A stretch of 64,000 nt of DNA, taken from Phallus indusiatus (taxonomy: Eukaryota; Basidiomycota; Agaricomycetes; Phallales; Phallaceae). A model generated the notes under the pieces. It did no database searches, was not told the origin of the DNA, and was given only the letters and a program-made list of their open reading frames with translations. Every line of letters starts with the position of its first letter. Position 1 is the stretch's first letter. The position numbers and the translations under genes are program-made. Positions 25,111 through 38,895 of this stretch are shown one piece after another. Location of the stretch: the NCBI GenBank assembly GCA_027605045.1, contig JAQFWX010000002.1, positions 1,488,001-1,552,000 of the forward strand, in the 5' to 3' direction.

Positions 25111-28100
25111 TATGCTTAAACATAAAGAATTCAACTCATAGGTAACACACACTACTGCACACCAACAGCGACATCGCTTCAGCCTGTCTTTTGGCGTATC
25201 TCTTGGTACACCCTGGCGGAAACTTGGAACAAACATAAATTGTACAATTATGATAAGTTTTTTTTTCTTTCGTTTGGTTGCTGTCCTTAGATTCATTGTC
25301 TCAAAAATGCACTAGCAACTCGTGCGTAATTGTACACAGTGTACCCCCGCGGAATTTCTCACCTTACACACCGAGGCCCCGAGTCCCGTACCTTCCAAGT
25401 TTAGAGATCCACCCCGACAACAATACGGACCTCGGCCTCGGCCTCTGTCTCCCCAATGCACACGAGCTGCATAGTTGCTCATCAGCACATGACTAAGCGC
25501 AATGTTGCACAGTTCTACCAGGCTGCTAAGGCTGCTATGCTAGCTACAGGGTACCCTCAAGTCTCAGCTTTTTCCTTTGCGTTTCTCAGGCTGGCACTTT
25601 AATTTACTATGGCACATGTGAAAGAAGGTACAACACAGCATGCTGCAGCATAACCAGGATTATCTTCCACCCTCCTCTCTCTCACACACATCCTTGCTCT
25701 GGTAGGATGATCATGGCTATTCGCTGGCGACACAGCGATCGATTGGTATTCCAATACCCTGCTCTCACATGGTGCCCAAGATGATCCTCCCCCCCAGACG
25801 ATGATCTGGACTTGACTGGTCGTTCACCGGTTGAAGAGAACACACGGAAATTGCAAGTGTCTGATTTGTCTGGATTCCGATGACAAAGTTTAATTGGCAC
25901 CGATACCACCGCTATCAGTCCCGATGCCGACATTGGCCCTGGCTATGCACCATTATCGAAACGATGGGAGGTAGAAATACCAAGGCAATAGTCAATTATC
26001 TCCGGGGCTGGTTCACATGGTTGGGGTTTGTTCATCTCTACCCCCTTCCCCTTCAGATCACCAAATCAACAACTCCGGCCATCGCCCATCAACAATGTGA
26101 CCGTCTGACAAAAACAGCACAAATTAAATCTTCCCAAGCACACGGGATTTATTATTTTGTATGTATCTGCGGGCTTTGCTCAAGAATCTGGGCCTTTCAC
26201 GTTGACGCAGGGACTTGAGCAAGAACGGAGATGACGAACATATGCAGAATGGACCATATGTGAACAGGGTCGACTTTGATATCGGACTACTTGTTTCATA
26301 TGAATTAATTGCGCAAGTGTTACTTTTGTACGCCGTGTATATTCAAACAATTTACATTGGTGCCCAGGGTTCCAAGCCTCGTTTATATGTATGTATTTTA
26401 GAGCTGCCTTGGGTGACACTCATCTGTACCTTCGTTCCTGGTCCTGAGACTCTGTTGGCACGGAGATGTATCACCTATTACCCAGTAATGAGTTCCAATT
26501 CAATCCATCATGCACAAACACATTGCCAGACTCAATTAGGTTTCTCTCACTTTAAGTTCACACCTTTCCTTTCAGCTCAATAATTGAGATCGAGCCAGCG
26601 GTCACATCACACGATTGTTATATCTCGGCACAACCGACAGTTCACCTTGTCCGGTTTGGTTATCAACTTGTCTGAAGTGTAGACGTACCTTGTTGCTGAT
26701 GCTTGTTTTACACACAGACCAGTCTACATTCTCAAAGGGAGCTTTACGGAATAAGGATTGTGACGGTTTTAGTACACGCACGCCTTTTGATACCCCTCAA
26801 CCTCAACCAGGTTGGGCACTTGAAAAGAAAACTCTTATACGATTATATTGATATCTAAATACGTCGTGCACCTTCCTCTGGCTGAAATACAATTACTACT
26901 GAGGTCATCTATCAGTTCGGGTAAGTCGGAAATCTAGTGGCTGACTTACATTGTACTTCAAGGTTACTATGTTCGTAGCTTTCAGCGTAATTGAAATATC
27001 TGGGGCTCCCGGAATACAATAGTTAAGCATGTGCCCCGGGAAGTAAGTATTCAGTTTACAGTACATAACATGCGAAAGAAGCTCAAGTTAACAACGAAAA
27101 TGACTCACCGGAACAGTCTTGGTACCGATGATTTCAATATAACTCATGTACAGCATTATCATCTATTAAGATGAGAGAAGAACGCGTCAGCCCTCTAAGC
27201 TTTCCATCCTATTGCACAATCGGAGGACTTTTGAACGAAAGAACGGAAAAGCCGGTGTGTGTGTGTGTTGACTAAACCCTTTTGATCCGTTCACTCAAAC
27301 CTGCCGGGTTATTGTGAAGCCGAGCCGGAAACCCGACAGGCGAGAACGGAATGGAGGAAGAAGCCGCCGATAGCGGGACGTATACCAAATTCGGACACCG
27401 TTATGTCGCGACTGAAACAGATTGCGTTTTTGTTGCTTGTCTTTCGGAGTTGACAGTAACTACTATCTCGTAGTTTCACTGTAAATCAAAGAACACTCAG
27501 GGGGAGTAAGAGTATCGACTTGATCTTCACTTGAACTTATTTTTAATTTTGAATTGAGGCCACAAGCATAATTAGCAACCAACCTTCAAGACTCGGAACA
27601 ACAGCGGTTGAATCCGGCGCTACTAGTTCTTCTAAACTCCACCACCATTACCACCACCACCTCAAGATGTATTCAACTGAGTCGACTCAGACCACAAGGC
27701 TTCTATTTAATTTGTATTTCAAAGATACAAGTTTCCTATAGTTCATACGATGCGTTTCAGTTCGGCTGCATGACATCATTTAGCAAGGTCCCGAATTTCT
27801 GATTAACTCGGCTCAGTGGCACTAGGCAAAACCGCACAGCCATATATTTGGATCTCAAGAGTCGTTGCAAATGGTTTAGTATATTTTTTTACACGCGCAA
27901 TCTGCATTGGGTGTCTCCGTTAGCGACCATTTGATTCGGATTCGGATTCGTGCAGAGATGAGTCTTTGTTCTCTTGGGTTTCATCCGATCACCGACGCTT
28001 AATGTGTCTCAAGATCTAAAAGTTCAAGCTCAAATCCGAGCCCGGACATGCACCATTACTTGAGCTTCAAGCTAACTCTGCCATCTACATATCACAGATC

Positions 28101-31100
28101 CCTCTCAGTCCAACTCCAAATTATCTGCTTTCGAGCTCAAATCTGTCCTGAGTCTCCAAGTCGTGAATATAATACTTTTTAAGGAACTCATCTCGAATGT
28201 AGTAATACTCACATCCCACAGAGTTCCACCTTAATCAACCCATCAAGATTCTCAGAAGGCCAATCGCGAGCGTTAAGTCATGTTCCGCCCCAACCGTGAC
28301 ATACACATACATAAATATACATCGCACATCACAATATACCCTCTAGCCCTAGTAACTACGCGTAGCGTGTGTTCAGGCATCATGCGTTCCGTCGCGCATC
28401 AATCAGCAGTTTCTGACAACGTGTATCTATTAGCAAATAACAAATACACTTTTCACATCGTCCGATTGCATATTGGCATATAATAGGCACGACAAGCAAT
28501 GGCTTAATGATTAGCCCTTTGGCTGTTTTTTAACTTCTTCGTATATTTATGCCTTTTTAGAGTGGCTTTATAGCGTTGTTGTTGTTGGTTGATTATTATG
28601 ATTACACATGATTCTCATTTTACTGCCCAATTGCCAAAACGCCGTTGTGTTTTAGAAATAGTAAAGGATGTATAGCCCTGAAACTTTAATATTTGTCACC
28701 ACCTTGTCAGCATGTAAACAAACTTCTTGCAAATCAGAATGCTTGCGCATGCAATGATGACGTCGCCCTCAAACAATTCGGAACTTGTACCCACCATTAC
28801 TACCCGTCGATTATTGACTACCCGTGACGTTCACTCAATTCAAGAAAGATGCACCAATGATTCTGCATAATAAGGGGGAGCGTCATAACCATATGCCAAG
28901 GTGTTTCGGATGTGAACGTCGTTGATTGGAAGCCTTGAATATATCAATACACGGAGAGAACCATTTACGATTAATCGATGTCACTTTTCTCGTTCACCAC
29001 TCCTTCATTTCTTTAAAAGCAATGGAATTCACTATAGCGTATTAGCCGAATTGGAGGTCTAATAAAAGGGAAATTAAATATACGATGTGCATTATTCCCG
29101 AATAACGCCCGAGTCTTTCTGGACCACAAGGGGACTAGTACTGATACTGATTCCTGAAGCACGTTGACAGTGGACACTAACCCTTAAAAAGGGAAACTAC
29201 GTAGCGTCAAGTGAAGCCGAAAATCCGAAAATCCGGATCGACAGGAATCTTTGAACTTTGACGGCCGATCCTGGACCGTCAAGAAACTTGCTGACCACAC
29301 GCCAACTCTCCATACGTCAAAGATTGCTGATGATGATCGGGAAGACCACAAGGATTGTTGAGCCAGAAGACTGCAACGCCAGGAAGTTTGATGGGACAGC
29401 CGTTACTGACCTTATGTATGCTACGCCATGAAGATGTCCACGCTAACAACAATGTGCCGTTATGTACTTACGGAGTTTACATCCAAACCTTGCACAGTCC
29501 CGCGAACCCCAATCTACAGGACATAAATAACCAACCAAAGTGTACTGCTAATTGCGGTGCGAACGGAGCTGAGGTTATGGCTCGTGCCAAATGGCTGATA
29601 GGGTTGTGATATGTGTACCAGGTGCAACCAAGTAGAGAACAGATAACTTCAAGCTACTGCGGTAGGAACGAGCTGATGAGTATCGATTACCGGTACCGGT
29701 TATCTCGCCTCACGTTTTATAACTGATCAGCGCGGACTTTATCTACTTACCTCTGATGAGGGATCCCAAACACAGCAGCACGGTCCAGAAATGTAACCAC
29801 GGTTCGGGATATTTGAAAATTTCGTCAGGCTGGAGCCTAAAGCTGGAAACAATTATTCTCCTCCGAGTGTGTTGAAGTAACCCATCAGACTTGATAAAAC
29901 AATGCGTCGCGATTGACTTCCAAAAAATACAATAAATAACAACCTAATAAACACGTCTGATAACGTCTCAGCACTCGCCCCGTACTCGGATTCACAAATT
30001 TGTGAATCTCAAATGGTGTTCAGGCTTACCCTGAAGCTATCCTTTACCGCTCTAATATGCCTGAAAATCGTGCCCTGTTGGTTTATCCGATAACATGCAC
30101 TTCATCACTGAGTACAGCCTTTGGGCAATGTTAATTTGATTGCAAGTACAAGATGCATTGAGCGGTCTGATGCTCGTCGGTTATCGATATGTATTTTGTA
30201 TTTGCAAGTCGTCGTCCCGACGTCCCCTACGAATCCATGTACACTGCACTTTGTAACTACACGGAGATAATGTATATCAAGGAGACACCTCACCTCAATT
30301 TTGACTGGAAAATCCAATACATTAATACGCAAGGGCCAATGCAGCCAACACTCATTGAGAGCTGGCTGCACGACATTTGGTGGGAGATTGACTTTTGATC
30401 ATGGTGACTTTATCAATCTCTACCCATGTTCCTTGAAACCATGACTGGGTTGCGAATCCTTCTGATGCAGGTGGTTGGTTGCATTACCTGACTCCAGAAT
30501 GAGGAGATGTGGCAGCTGAGACCAAAAACGTGGAACTCATCGCTAGACTGAAAGTTCCGGGGTGATCAGTTCATAGTAACACTGCAGGGCATTCTCATAG
30601 TACTAACTTTAGCGGAATTGAGCAACCATCATTGCCGGGATATATTGGAGATCATAAGGCTGATAGATCTTTCTAAACTGAGCTGCCACGAGTATCGGCT
30701 TCCAAGTTGTAGTGTAGTGAAGAAAAACCAGTCAGATTAACCCTTCAATTTTTTGATGCCACTTTGAGGTCTAATGCGTCACTGATCATTTATGACACAA
30801 AATCATGCTTACCTTCCAATGCCTTTACCCTGAGCCAATCAAATCTAGGGACATGCAGCAGAGCGTGCTATTTTCGGGGAAGGTCAGGGTTGTTGTTCCA
30901 ATTTCGAAGTTGCGACGCCTGGGACAGGACCATTAACGAGTTGCGCACTCAACCTTTGAGAGACACCATGATGCTATAACCAGCTGTTAGTACAATCCTA
31001 TTTTACGAGGACAAGCAGAGTTGATGTGGCTTTTGAGAGATTATTGCTAGGTTGTCTTCGGCGAATATCGTGTTGTGTTCCGGAAACCGAGATCCCCGAC

Positions 31101-34100
31101 TTTAATTAAACTATGGCGTTCAGCTGTATGCTACCAAAGTTTATTTTAAAAGAATAACGGTACTGTACCTCAATCACAATATCCATGACATCGAAGTTCG
31201 GGTTGCGAACGAAGTCTAGCGTTTTTTTGATATTTCCGACGAAATTGATTGCTTGGCTGGCTGCGACCGATCACTACTCAACAATTTTACTTGTAGTTAT
31301 CTTCTACAACGACAGCATGCAACACCCACCTGAATTGATTGTCAGTGGAGCGGCATACGGAGTGCGAGCACAGCCCCGTGAAATGGTGGACTAGTGTTCC
31401 TCCGGAAAGCAGGATGACTCAGACCAAGGGTCATATTCTCTTCGTTCTCTATGTCTGGCTATGGTGTTAAGTTAAGACAATATCATGCTAATTTATCAGG
31501 TTGGAGTCGGCGATTTCGATTTAGTGAGGACTGGAACTAAAACCCGAGCCTAGATTACTGGCACCTCCCAAGCGGTGGGGGTTGACATCAATAAAAGCGC
31601 TCCGGCCTAATTGAATCTCCCTAATGTCATCAGTTTCCTGTATGCTTTTTTCTTTGGGATTCAAGCCGAATCTGCGAGATTATGGCTCGGATAAGATCAC
31701 TAAAATTACATGCCGTATGCGTAGTTACTTACGTGCTCAAGGCTGACTCAAAGCACACGCAGCGCGTAAAAGTTTGCCGAGATGAAGGAAATGCGGTTTG
31801 CGGAAAATTACACGGACGTTTATACTTCCGAGGATTTGCACACCAGTATATACCTGTACGGCGTTGATCGACTGGCGAAAATCCGGTGCTATAAATCAGC
31901 CAACTCCGGCCTTCCAGGCTTTCAGCTTTAAACGTCCATTCACAAACCTGTATGAGTAGTAATTATCAGACATACCGATAGAACTAGAGACATTACTTTG
32001 CAAAGTGGGCCCTTAAGCTTGAATACCCACGGCTTTGAGGCCGCGTGCGGCGTGGTTTTGCGCTCGTAACATTCGTACTGTCAAGGGGAGCAAGTATTTA
32101 TAGGCCATCATATTTCAGCGCTTTTTGTTTGTCTATAAAAGTCATCGTTGGCCGATATTCGCAAATGGGAGAGATGAGTCGACTTATGTACCGAGAAAGA
32201 TATAACATACACACCAACCACCCACGGCAGCTGCTATCAACAAAATAAATCGTTAAAGGGCTTGTCTTGTAACGATTGGACGTTCTGATAAATGTAGATA
32301 CTGTATGAAGATTAAGCTGAAACTTCAGTACTTACTATTATTCAAACCCTCAAAGTTGTGCAACCTATTCGTTACGGACGCGTCATACAGTAAGACCACA
32401 AATAGAATTTGGGGTAATGCAGTTTTGAGAACACAGGCACGGGAATAACAAAGAGTAGCTTACTTTAATGGTGCTCTGCAATCAGGGGTATACTGTCATC
32501 GGTACAAGCTGAAATCATAGGATATGATCTCGCAATTTTAAGGTATCAGGGAATGCTGGTGAATCTAAGGGCCGAAGGCTCACTTCCGCATACGATTCCA
32601 GACGATTCCCGACAGATCTGCTGCCGTATTTGGAATAACATTATTACCATGTGCAGACAACAGGCTCAAGCCAGTTGCGGTTAACGTACCTGTAGTAATC
32701 AAGGGCGATCCCCGGTATTGACAGAGGTCCACGGAGATAAGCGAGCACGGAAATGAGGGGACAAACAGGGAGCATTCCCGAGCGACCCACCCATTAATTA
32801 AGAAAACGAGATAAACCAGTTTTATTTTTCAAAGCGACAGCGAGAATGGAACGTAGTTCATGGGTGGAAAGTCATATTAGAGAACGTTATCCATAAGAAA
32901 TGATTACTTTTAAAAGGGACACCGGCATCTGACACTGCCACCTGTATGAGTGTGCGATCAGGTTTACTCATGAAAGACTTGCCTATATTCCTCTTGCGAC
33001 AGGGTGAAGAGTGACTGTGAGAGAAGTTCCTCGGGAGGAATATTAGCTCTACTTCACGTCTATTAAGAAATTGGACACTCAATATCTCAAATCTTCCATA
33101 AGATAGTTCCGTAAAAGAGGCCACTCGGCTTAAATATTCACATTTGAACATTTAAAGTAATCATCTAGTACCACATTCACAGAGCATCCGATCATCGTTG
33201 ACGATTTCATTTCATGTTGATTAACTGAGAAAAACAGAAAACGGGAAGCGAATAGTAAATACTACATATCAACTCCAGAAAAACTTCAGTGAGACGTACG
33301 GCAATAAAATAGGCGATGTGATTTAAGACGAGAAAACAAAGTGGTGGGCGTATTTTCAGATCACATTTAATACTATTGTATTCAATTAACGTCCTTCCAT
33401 TTTGTTTCTTTTATTGGTTGTTGGCTTTGAGTCTCTGAATTTCCCCGTTGGCGCAGTGAATTGCAAACTTTCTTAGTGACTGTTCTTTTTCACGATCGCG
33501 TCATGCTGGACTTCAAAGCTTGTGTTGAAACAGACTTTGTGCTGAAGCACATTGGTTAATCATTGTTATTTATATAAAATATAAATCGAGGATTTGCCTT
33601 AAATTATGCTCGGCGGTGTCATCGCTTTGAACCAGAATCCGGAACACGTGCGCTCGTTCAAGTATTGGAGATCAATCTAAAGAAATGTAAGGAAATGATC
33701 ATTGTGATATATATCATCGCAGATACATCCATGATACAGAAACATCACCACTCATCGCTTAGCATGACCGCATTTCCATCCCGGATGTCAGAATAGAGAT
33801 AAAGTAAGCTTCATCTTGCATTTTATTTTTCCCAGTTCAATACTGTTGGTTGAGAAGGTCGATTTGGTGGAATGTCGGTAGAAACCGCCTTGAAAACAAA
33901 TCGCCGACGAGTGTAGCGGTTATGTCGGATTCAGGTGCAGTACGATGAATTATGGAGCAGTTTACCGGCGAAGAGTGATGCTATTTGAAGAACTGTGGAT
34001 TCGCAAATGGTTTGCTTGCAAACTGTGAGTTCATGAATGAACACGAAAGGTGAAAAGGTTTGAGGAGATGGAGGATACGGGAAAAGCCGATTGGCGCTTC

Positions 34101-34150
34101 TCCTCAAACAATAGCGAATATGTCTTCCAAGTGTGACATGAAGTGGTAAC
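25111..34150. other. Gene desert, about 9 kb
   Basis: No recognisable coding exon, RNA gene or transposon domain was found. Frames above 100 codons (for example 26215-26583 plus) stand alone without matching splice partners. Small items are a perfect 20-bp palindrome at 29989-30008 and an ACCGGTACCGGT palindrome near 29691. A (GT)n run lies near 27256. Confidence 0.45.
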
Positions 34151-34231
34151 GGTGCAATAGCTCAGTGGTAGAGCACACGATTGCAACTCTCAATCATCGT
34201 GTGGCCCCGTGTTCGAACCACGGTTGTACCT
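34151..34231 (+). tRNA. tRNA-Cys: tRNA-Cys (anticodon GCA) with a 9-nt intron
   Basis: The acceptor stem GGTGCAA pairs with TTGTACC with one G-U pair. The D arm is GCTC..GAGC and the T arm is CCGTG TTCGAAC CACGG. The anticodon stem CACGA (34176-34180) pairs with TCGTG (34197-34201). Anticodon GCA is at 34183-34185, and the intron CTCTCAATC lies at 34187-34195, directly after position 37 as in eukaryotic nuclear tRNAs. The base after the acceptor stem is T, matching the U73 discriminator typical of tRNA-Cys. A T-rich Pol III terminator starts immediately. CCA is not encoded, as expected. Confidence 0.95.
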
Positions 34232-34240
34232 TTTCTTTTT
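34231..34240 (+). terminator. RNA polymerase III T-run terminator after tRNA-Cys
   Basis: TTTTC followed by TTTTT begins at the last base of the tRNA, the normal Pol III stop signal on the non-template strand. Confidence 0.8.
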
Positions 34241-37200
34241 ACTCGATCCCGCTTTTGGTTTTTCATGCTGATTGGAGCTGATCCTTTTTTGGACGATTTT
34301 CTCGAAACTTCCGGACAACATATTTAATCGTTGGTCATTCATGGAAACCCTCGTTATTGTGCTAGGCAACCGAGCGATGGGGCCTATTTAGGACGTTATC
34401 TGGACGATAACATAGTTATTACGCATCTGGAACCATTCATGACATGTCCCAACCGATATTACTTAGCCAAGGGCTTAACTGTGGCTTCCAGGCTCTTCCA
34501 GGTTGCTTCCAAGACCCCAACTGTCTGCATCGTCGCAAGAATAGAAGGTGCGCGTGAGGAAATGCGCGATAACCACCTCAGAATCTCATTTATACGTCTA
34601 TTAATGTCGACGCTATGCTTCTGATGAGGTGTACTGGCTGCGGTATCGCCTTCAGTGTTAACCCCAAAGGGCGAGGTGTCTCATCTGGAGCTGGAGTTAT
34701 GCAAGTGATACCATCGGCAACCGTCATCTGAGCTTCTCGTCCCTGCCCTTGACAAATCTCAATACGAAGCCACCTCGATCTGGAGGTATGACGTTTGGGA
34801 ATGGTTACAAATCGGGTTTGGAAGGCATTGAAGTGATGCTGGACCTCTGCTGATCTACGCGAGTGGCTTTCCATCATCGAAGCTGCACGGGAGAAGAAGA
34901 CATGATCATTATGAATGTCAATGTATGAAGACGATCATTCGGAACCCTGCCCCGAAGCTCGAGAAGGACTGTTTGCTTTCCTTTCAAGTACTCGCAACCA
35001 GGCATGCGCGATCGGTTACAGAACCTCATTAATACAAGTCCATTGTGTTGGTATGACCCGCTGGGCAGCTATTCATTGGGCGGAAGGTTCTTGATAAAGT
35101 AGCTGGAAGTTCCTCTTTGGGAAGGTACTTGATGATGCCCTATCTGAAATGTTGATTGCTAAAGGAACGCAACCAAAGGAATGGTACCACAGACCTCGTC
35201 CTGAACAGAGCGAACCGACTGTAGGATCAAAGCCGGGTGGAAGCAACGTCGGTCTCAAAACGACCGAGGTCCTTCTACGGTCAGCCCCCGATGTGCAAAT
35301 GATGGACATATTCTGCCCTAATGCTTGCTGTGAAGTGGTCCCATTTGTCTTCATCGCAGACAACTTATTTGTGGATTGCGGCGATTGGGTTTTCTCTAAA
35401 AATATGCCCTGGGGGAAGGTTCCACCGACGACTGGCGGACTGTTTCAACGCCGTCATTTTAATTTACATCGTCGACCTTTTCTTGTTCGTTCCCAAAATT
35501 TCCAAGACATTCTACCGGTACATTTCTATCCCATCATAACTGGATCATTCCATCATCTCTCGTCAGTACGGACCGGAACTAGGGGACGACCTTGGCACGA
35601 TACATGTCTTTGGAGGGTGGCATGGATCCTTTCAGAGACCAGCATGTCGGTGCCCTCCTTAACCATATTTATCGGGAAAGATCTCATTCTTGTATGAGAG
35701 CGGAAAGCCTCGCAAAGCTGGGTTGAATTGTGTTCCCCCCAAGGTCCTCAAGTTATCTTGGATGTTTTGGTCCATTGTGTCTCGCTAATGGATATCTATT
35801 TAGTCATATCAATAGTGGCAAACGTATAAGCACTTAGCCGGAGTCGTAGATTAAGGCCAAGGTTATCCTCTCAATAGTGCCATTCCAATCATCGACCACT
35901 CAGTTGTGCGTTGGAAGCATGCCTCACCCTTTTCAAGCGGACAGGGTTCTTAGTGGACGACGAACTTGACAACGTTTCATGGATAATACTTTAGCGAAGT
36001 CATGTAGAGCCCTCAGCTAGCACTGCTAAGTGTCCAGTCCATGTTCAATCGGAGAAGAAGTTGAAAGTCAAGACTGCGATTGGTCTGAGAGCAAAGGCTA
36101 GAGGACGTTACCGCGTGCCTAATAGCGATTCCCTGCATATCTCCTCATTACAAAGCGTGAAATCAGACTAGAAGCCTTTGTTTAATCAAGGGTCCCTTTA
36201 GCAGATAAGATGGAATAACTAGTTATTGGGCCACTTTCTAATCAAAGTTGACAGTGCACTTGAACGAGCATTTTCATTTCCACATCTCATAATGAGTCAT
36301 GGCATGAAGTCAGCGGCCTCGTGTTTGAGTGCATATACCCATGCCGTCATTTAACCCACTGCAGTCGGAAAAACTAGTACTCTACCTAAAGATAAGTTGC
36401 CATAAGGCCTTACACTTATCGTTCTATCCTTGTGCATCTCACAAACCCCATGGGCTCAGTGATAAACACGAGAGTGATTAAATGTAACAATGAAGAGATA
36501 ACTTCTTCATTTGACAATGATCAAATCAGCGACAAGATACTGACTGCAGTCACCTTGCGACAATTATATAATGGCGTATGCGACGCACGGTTCTAATGAT
36601 GGGGCTAGCATAAACCACCCCAAACACTCACCCGACGACGCATGGTGACTCACAATAGACGCTGACCTGAATCCTGCCCCGCCTCGATCTGTTTCTTTCT
36701 ATGGCTTTATCATCCAAATCCTGCTCATCTTAACGTCATGAATCTCGAACGCAGTGGAATCTGAGATCATTTCCGCCGTCGACTGCGAGCGCGGGAGAAT
36801 TGTTTTGATTATGCACTCCTCCCAGTCCAGTGCCAGCATCCTGAAGGCTTTACTTTCCGAGACAGAACAAAGGTAATATGCGAAAGAGCTTCAAAGTAAG
36901 AACCCTGTTCCTTAATTCTCAACAAAACCCGTACTAAAAAGGTAGGGCAGGACACTTTCCATACCAGTCTAGAATTTCCTATATTAAGTACAGCGAGGTG
37001 AAAGATAATCTTATCATATTGAATGATTAAGTTCCGAGCTTGATAAACCAAATAAGTCAAACAACGTGTCCTTTCGAATTTCTTCAGATGCTTCTCTATT
37101 CATTTTTGTCATCCAAGAAGATCGCGCCCGGCTTCGAATTGTGCGGCACCACAAAGCCTCCCAGTATCAGTCGGAACACGCTGGTCGCTATGAGTTGTTG

Positions 37201-38333
37201 CATAGATCCATGGTGTATTCGCGACGCTTCATAATGATCAGCGTGCCCGATGCCTAAATCAAGGACTTCCACTTCCTTGAGCTCTCCGTAGTCTGTTGCT
37301 ACACATACTATGCATTCCTTACACCTGAAAACTGAGCTTCGGTATGTACCGTATAACTTGAAGCCGGAGGACACGCTTCTTTGGTTAAACATTTTTCCAA
37401 CTCAACCTGTACTAATCGTGCGGTTCAGAGGACCACTTCCGTCATGTTCCAATTTAGAAGCGTTGTTCTTTCTTTTTGGAAAACCTTCATTATAGCGAGC
37501 CACAAGTAGCAGGGTGAATGCATCTCAAGAGAAGAACTTTGTTGACATAGGTTTTAACGCGACAATGTTTGGAAAACCATGAGATGCAGGAAAACAGGTT
37601 ATTTTTCTGCTGTCATAAGGGCCGAAATGCCTTTTTATCTCTGCGATTATCGAATACGTGGGATGAGCCTTTGAGCTAATTTTGAAAGCTACGGACTCAC
37701 GGTCGCCATACCGTAAAGTTCCGATTCACAGCCACAAAGCGGAGGTGTCTGAGTTTGTGCATTACGTTTCTACTTGACTTGTTTTGATTATCGTGACGTG
37801 AGTATATTTCCTTCTCATTAATAGACCTCCGGTGTTATTCGCAATTGTAGACGCTAAGACGCTGGTGATTCAGAACGCAAGCGGAGAGGCCAGTCAGTAC
37901 GTTCAGGCTCACTGGCCTGGCTCAGCGCCGTGCACCGTCGCCAAGTTGGTTCGCGGAATATTTTCTTTCACAAAATTCCAATAGTAAAGAAGACAATTTG
38001 ATAATGATACATGTCCGCTGTGTGGTATGGGCATTATTTATAGCGCGCCGAATGAATCAGTTGCCAATCATGTATTTCTGTCCTCCTATAATAGTGTAGC
38101 TGCATATATGTATCATTGTTATAGTGGTGACGTTTTCGTTAAGAAATGAAAAACGGGCGACGATTGAAATTGTCCGACGGGAAATCCTTATAAGTCACTT
38201 CAAATCACAGGAAAAGTTTGTTTCTCAGGGCTGTCTAAGTTGAACCGGCTTAGGTGACTGTCTCGAAAAGATCGCGGGGGTGGGGGTTCTTAGCAACTTA
38301 GTGCTATTACCCCAGATCATTCAAGAACTGAAT
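34232..38333. other. Intergenic stretch with a degenerate coding relic
   Basis: Apart from the relic described separately at 34.9-35.8 kb, I see nothing with coding, RNA or repeat structure. The stretch separates the tRNA gene from the MITE insertion. Confidence 0.4.
34900..35800 (+). pseudogene. Possible decayed protein-coding relic, unidentified
   Basis: One plus-strand frame is open for 182 codons (35149-35697). Next to it, other plus-strand frames carry protein-like pieces that would join only by frameshifts: YGPELGDDLGTIHVFGG, then DQHVGALLNHIYRE, then FLYESGKPRKAGLNCVPP. Such frame-hopping over one strand is typical of a dead gene or transposon. I cannot name the family, and an invented intron set did not restore one frame. 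Chance openness of a GC-balanced segment is the main alternative. Confidence 0.28.
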
Positions 38334-38341
38334 ACCATAGG
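38334..38341. repeat. Target-site duplication, left (ACCATAGG)
   Basis: Matches the octamer at 38888-38895 exactly, directly abutting the ends of the inverted repeats. Confidence 0.9.
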
Positions 38342-38887
38342 TAGTGATGGGTTCGGTTCGGTTTGAAACTGCGAAAACCGGTTTGGTCTGGGTTTGGTCC
38401 GGTTTGAAACCGGTTTGGGAACCGAACCCAAACTGCGATCCTCGAGAATCACAGACCAGTCTGGAACCGGTTCCAAACCGGTTTCAAACCGGTCTGACTA
38501 GGTCACTAAAGCCAAGGATTATTCACTATTTGTGACGTAAAAATCAGTCCCAAAGCTATGCCTTGAGGATTGTTTTGCTCACAGTTCCTTTCATGTTGTC
38601 GTTTCCAGGCTTTTCAGTGACTGGGAATTTGTCTACGGCCCCATATGGTAGACGGAGGAGCATGCCGGACTTGTGCCGGACATTACTCATCGCGATTACT
38701 AAGCGTTAGCGCCCAACAAATGCTACATTTCCTTCCTCTTTCTAAACCACCGTCAAACCGGTTTCGAACCGGTTTGGAACTGGTTTCGGACTGAACTGGG
38801 ATCAAACTGAACCGAAACCACGATGAGCTCCAAAGTCCAAACCAGTTTCGAACCAGACCAGACCAGACCAAACCCAACCCATCACTA
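38342..38887. mobile_element. hAT-like non-autonomous element (MITE), 546 bp
   Basis: The element starts TAGTGATGGGTTCGG and ends with the inverted form ...AACCCATCACTA. Exact 8-bp direct repeats ACCATAGG flank it (38334-38341 and 38888-38895). An 8-bp target-site duplication with a short TIR starting TAGTGATGGG is the known hallmark of the hAT superfamily. Both subterminal regions, about 160 bp at the left and 130 bp at the right, are filled with alternating CCGGTTT / AAACCGG motifs in both orientations, a likely transposase-binding array that could fold back. The inside has no transposase frame, so it would need an enzyme supplied elsewhere. The perfect duplication suggests a fairly recent insertion. 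Confidence 0.9.
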
Positions 38888-38895
38888 ACCATAGG
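38888..38895. repeat. Target-site duplication, right (ACCATAGG)
   Basis: Exact partner of 38334-38341. Confidence 0.9.

Noticed and set aside
26215..26583. 122-codon plus-strand frame in the central desert
   Set aside because: No motif, no splice partner, no promoter-like start.
26930..27180. Good donor signals on the minus strand (GTGAGT near 27110, GTAAGT near 26950) with short protein-like stretches
   Set aside because: The phases of the candidate exons do not agree and stops intervene, so no gene model could be closed.
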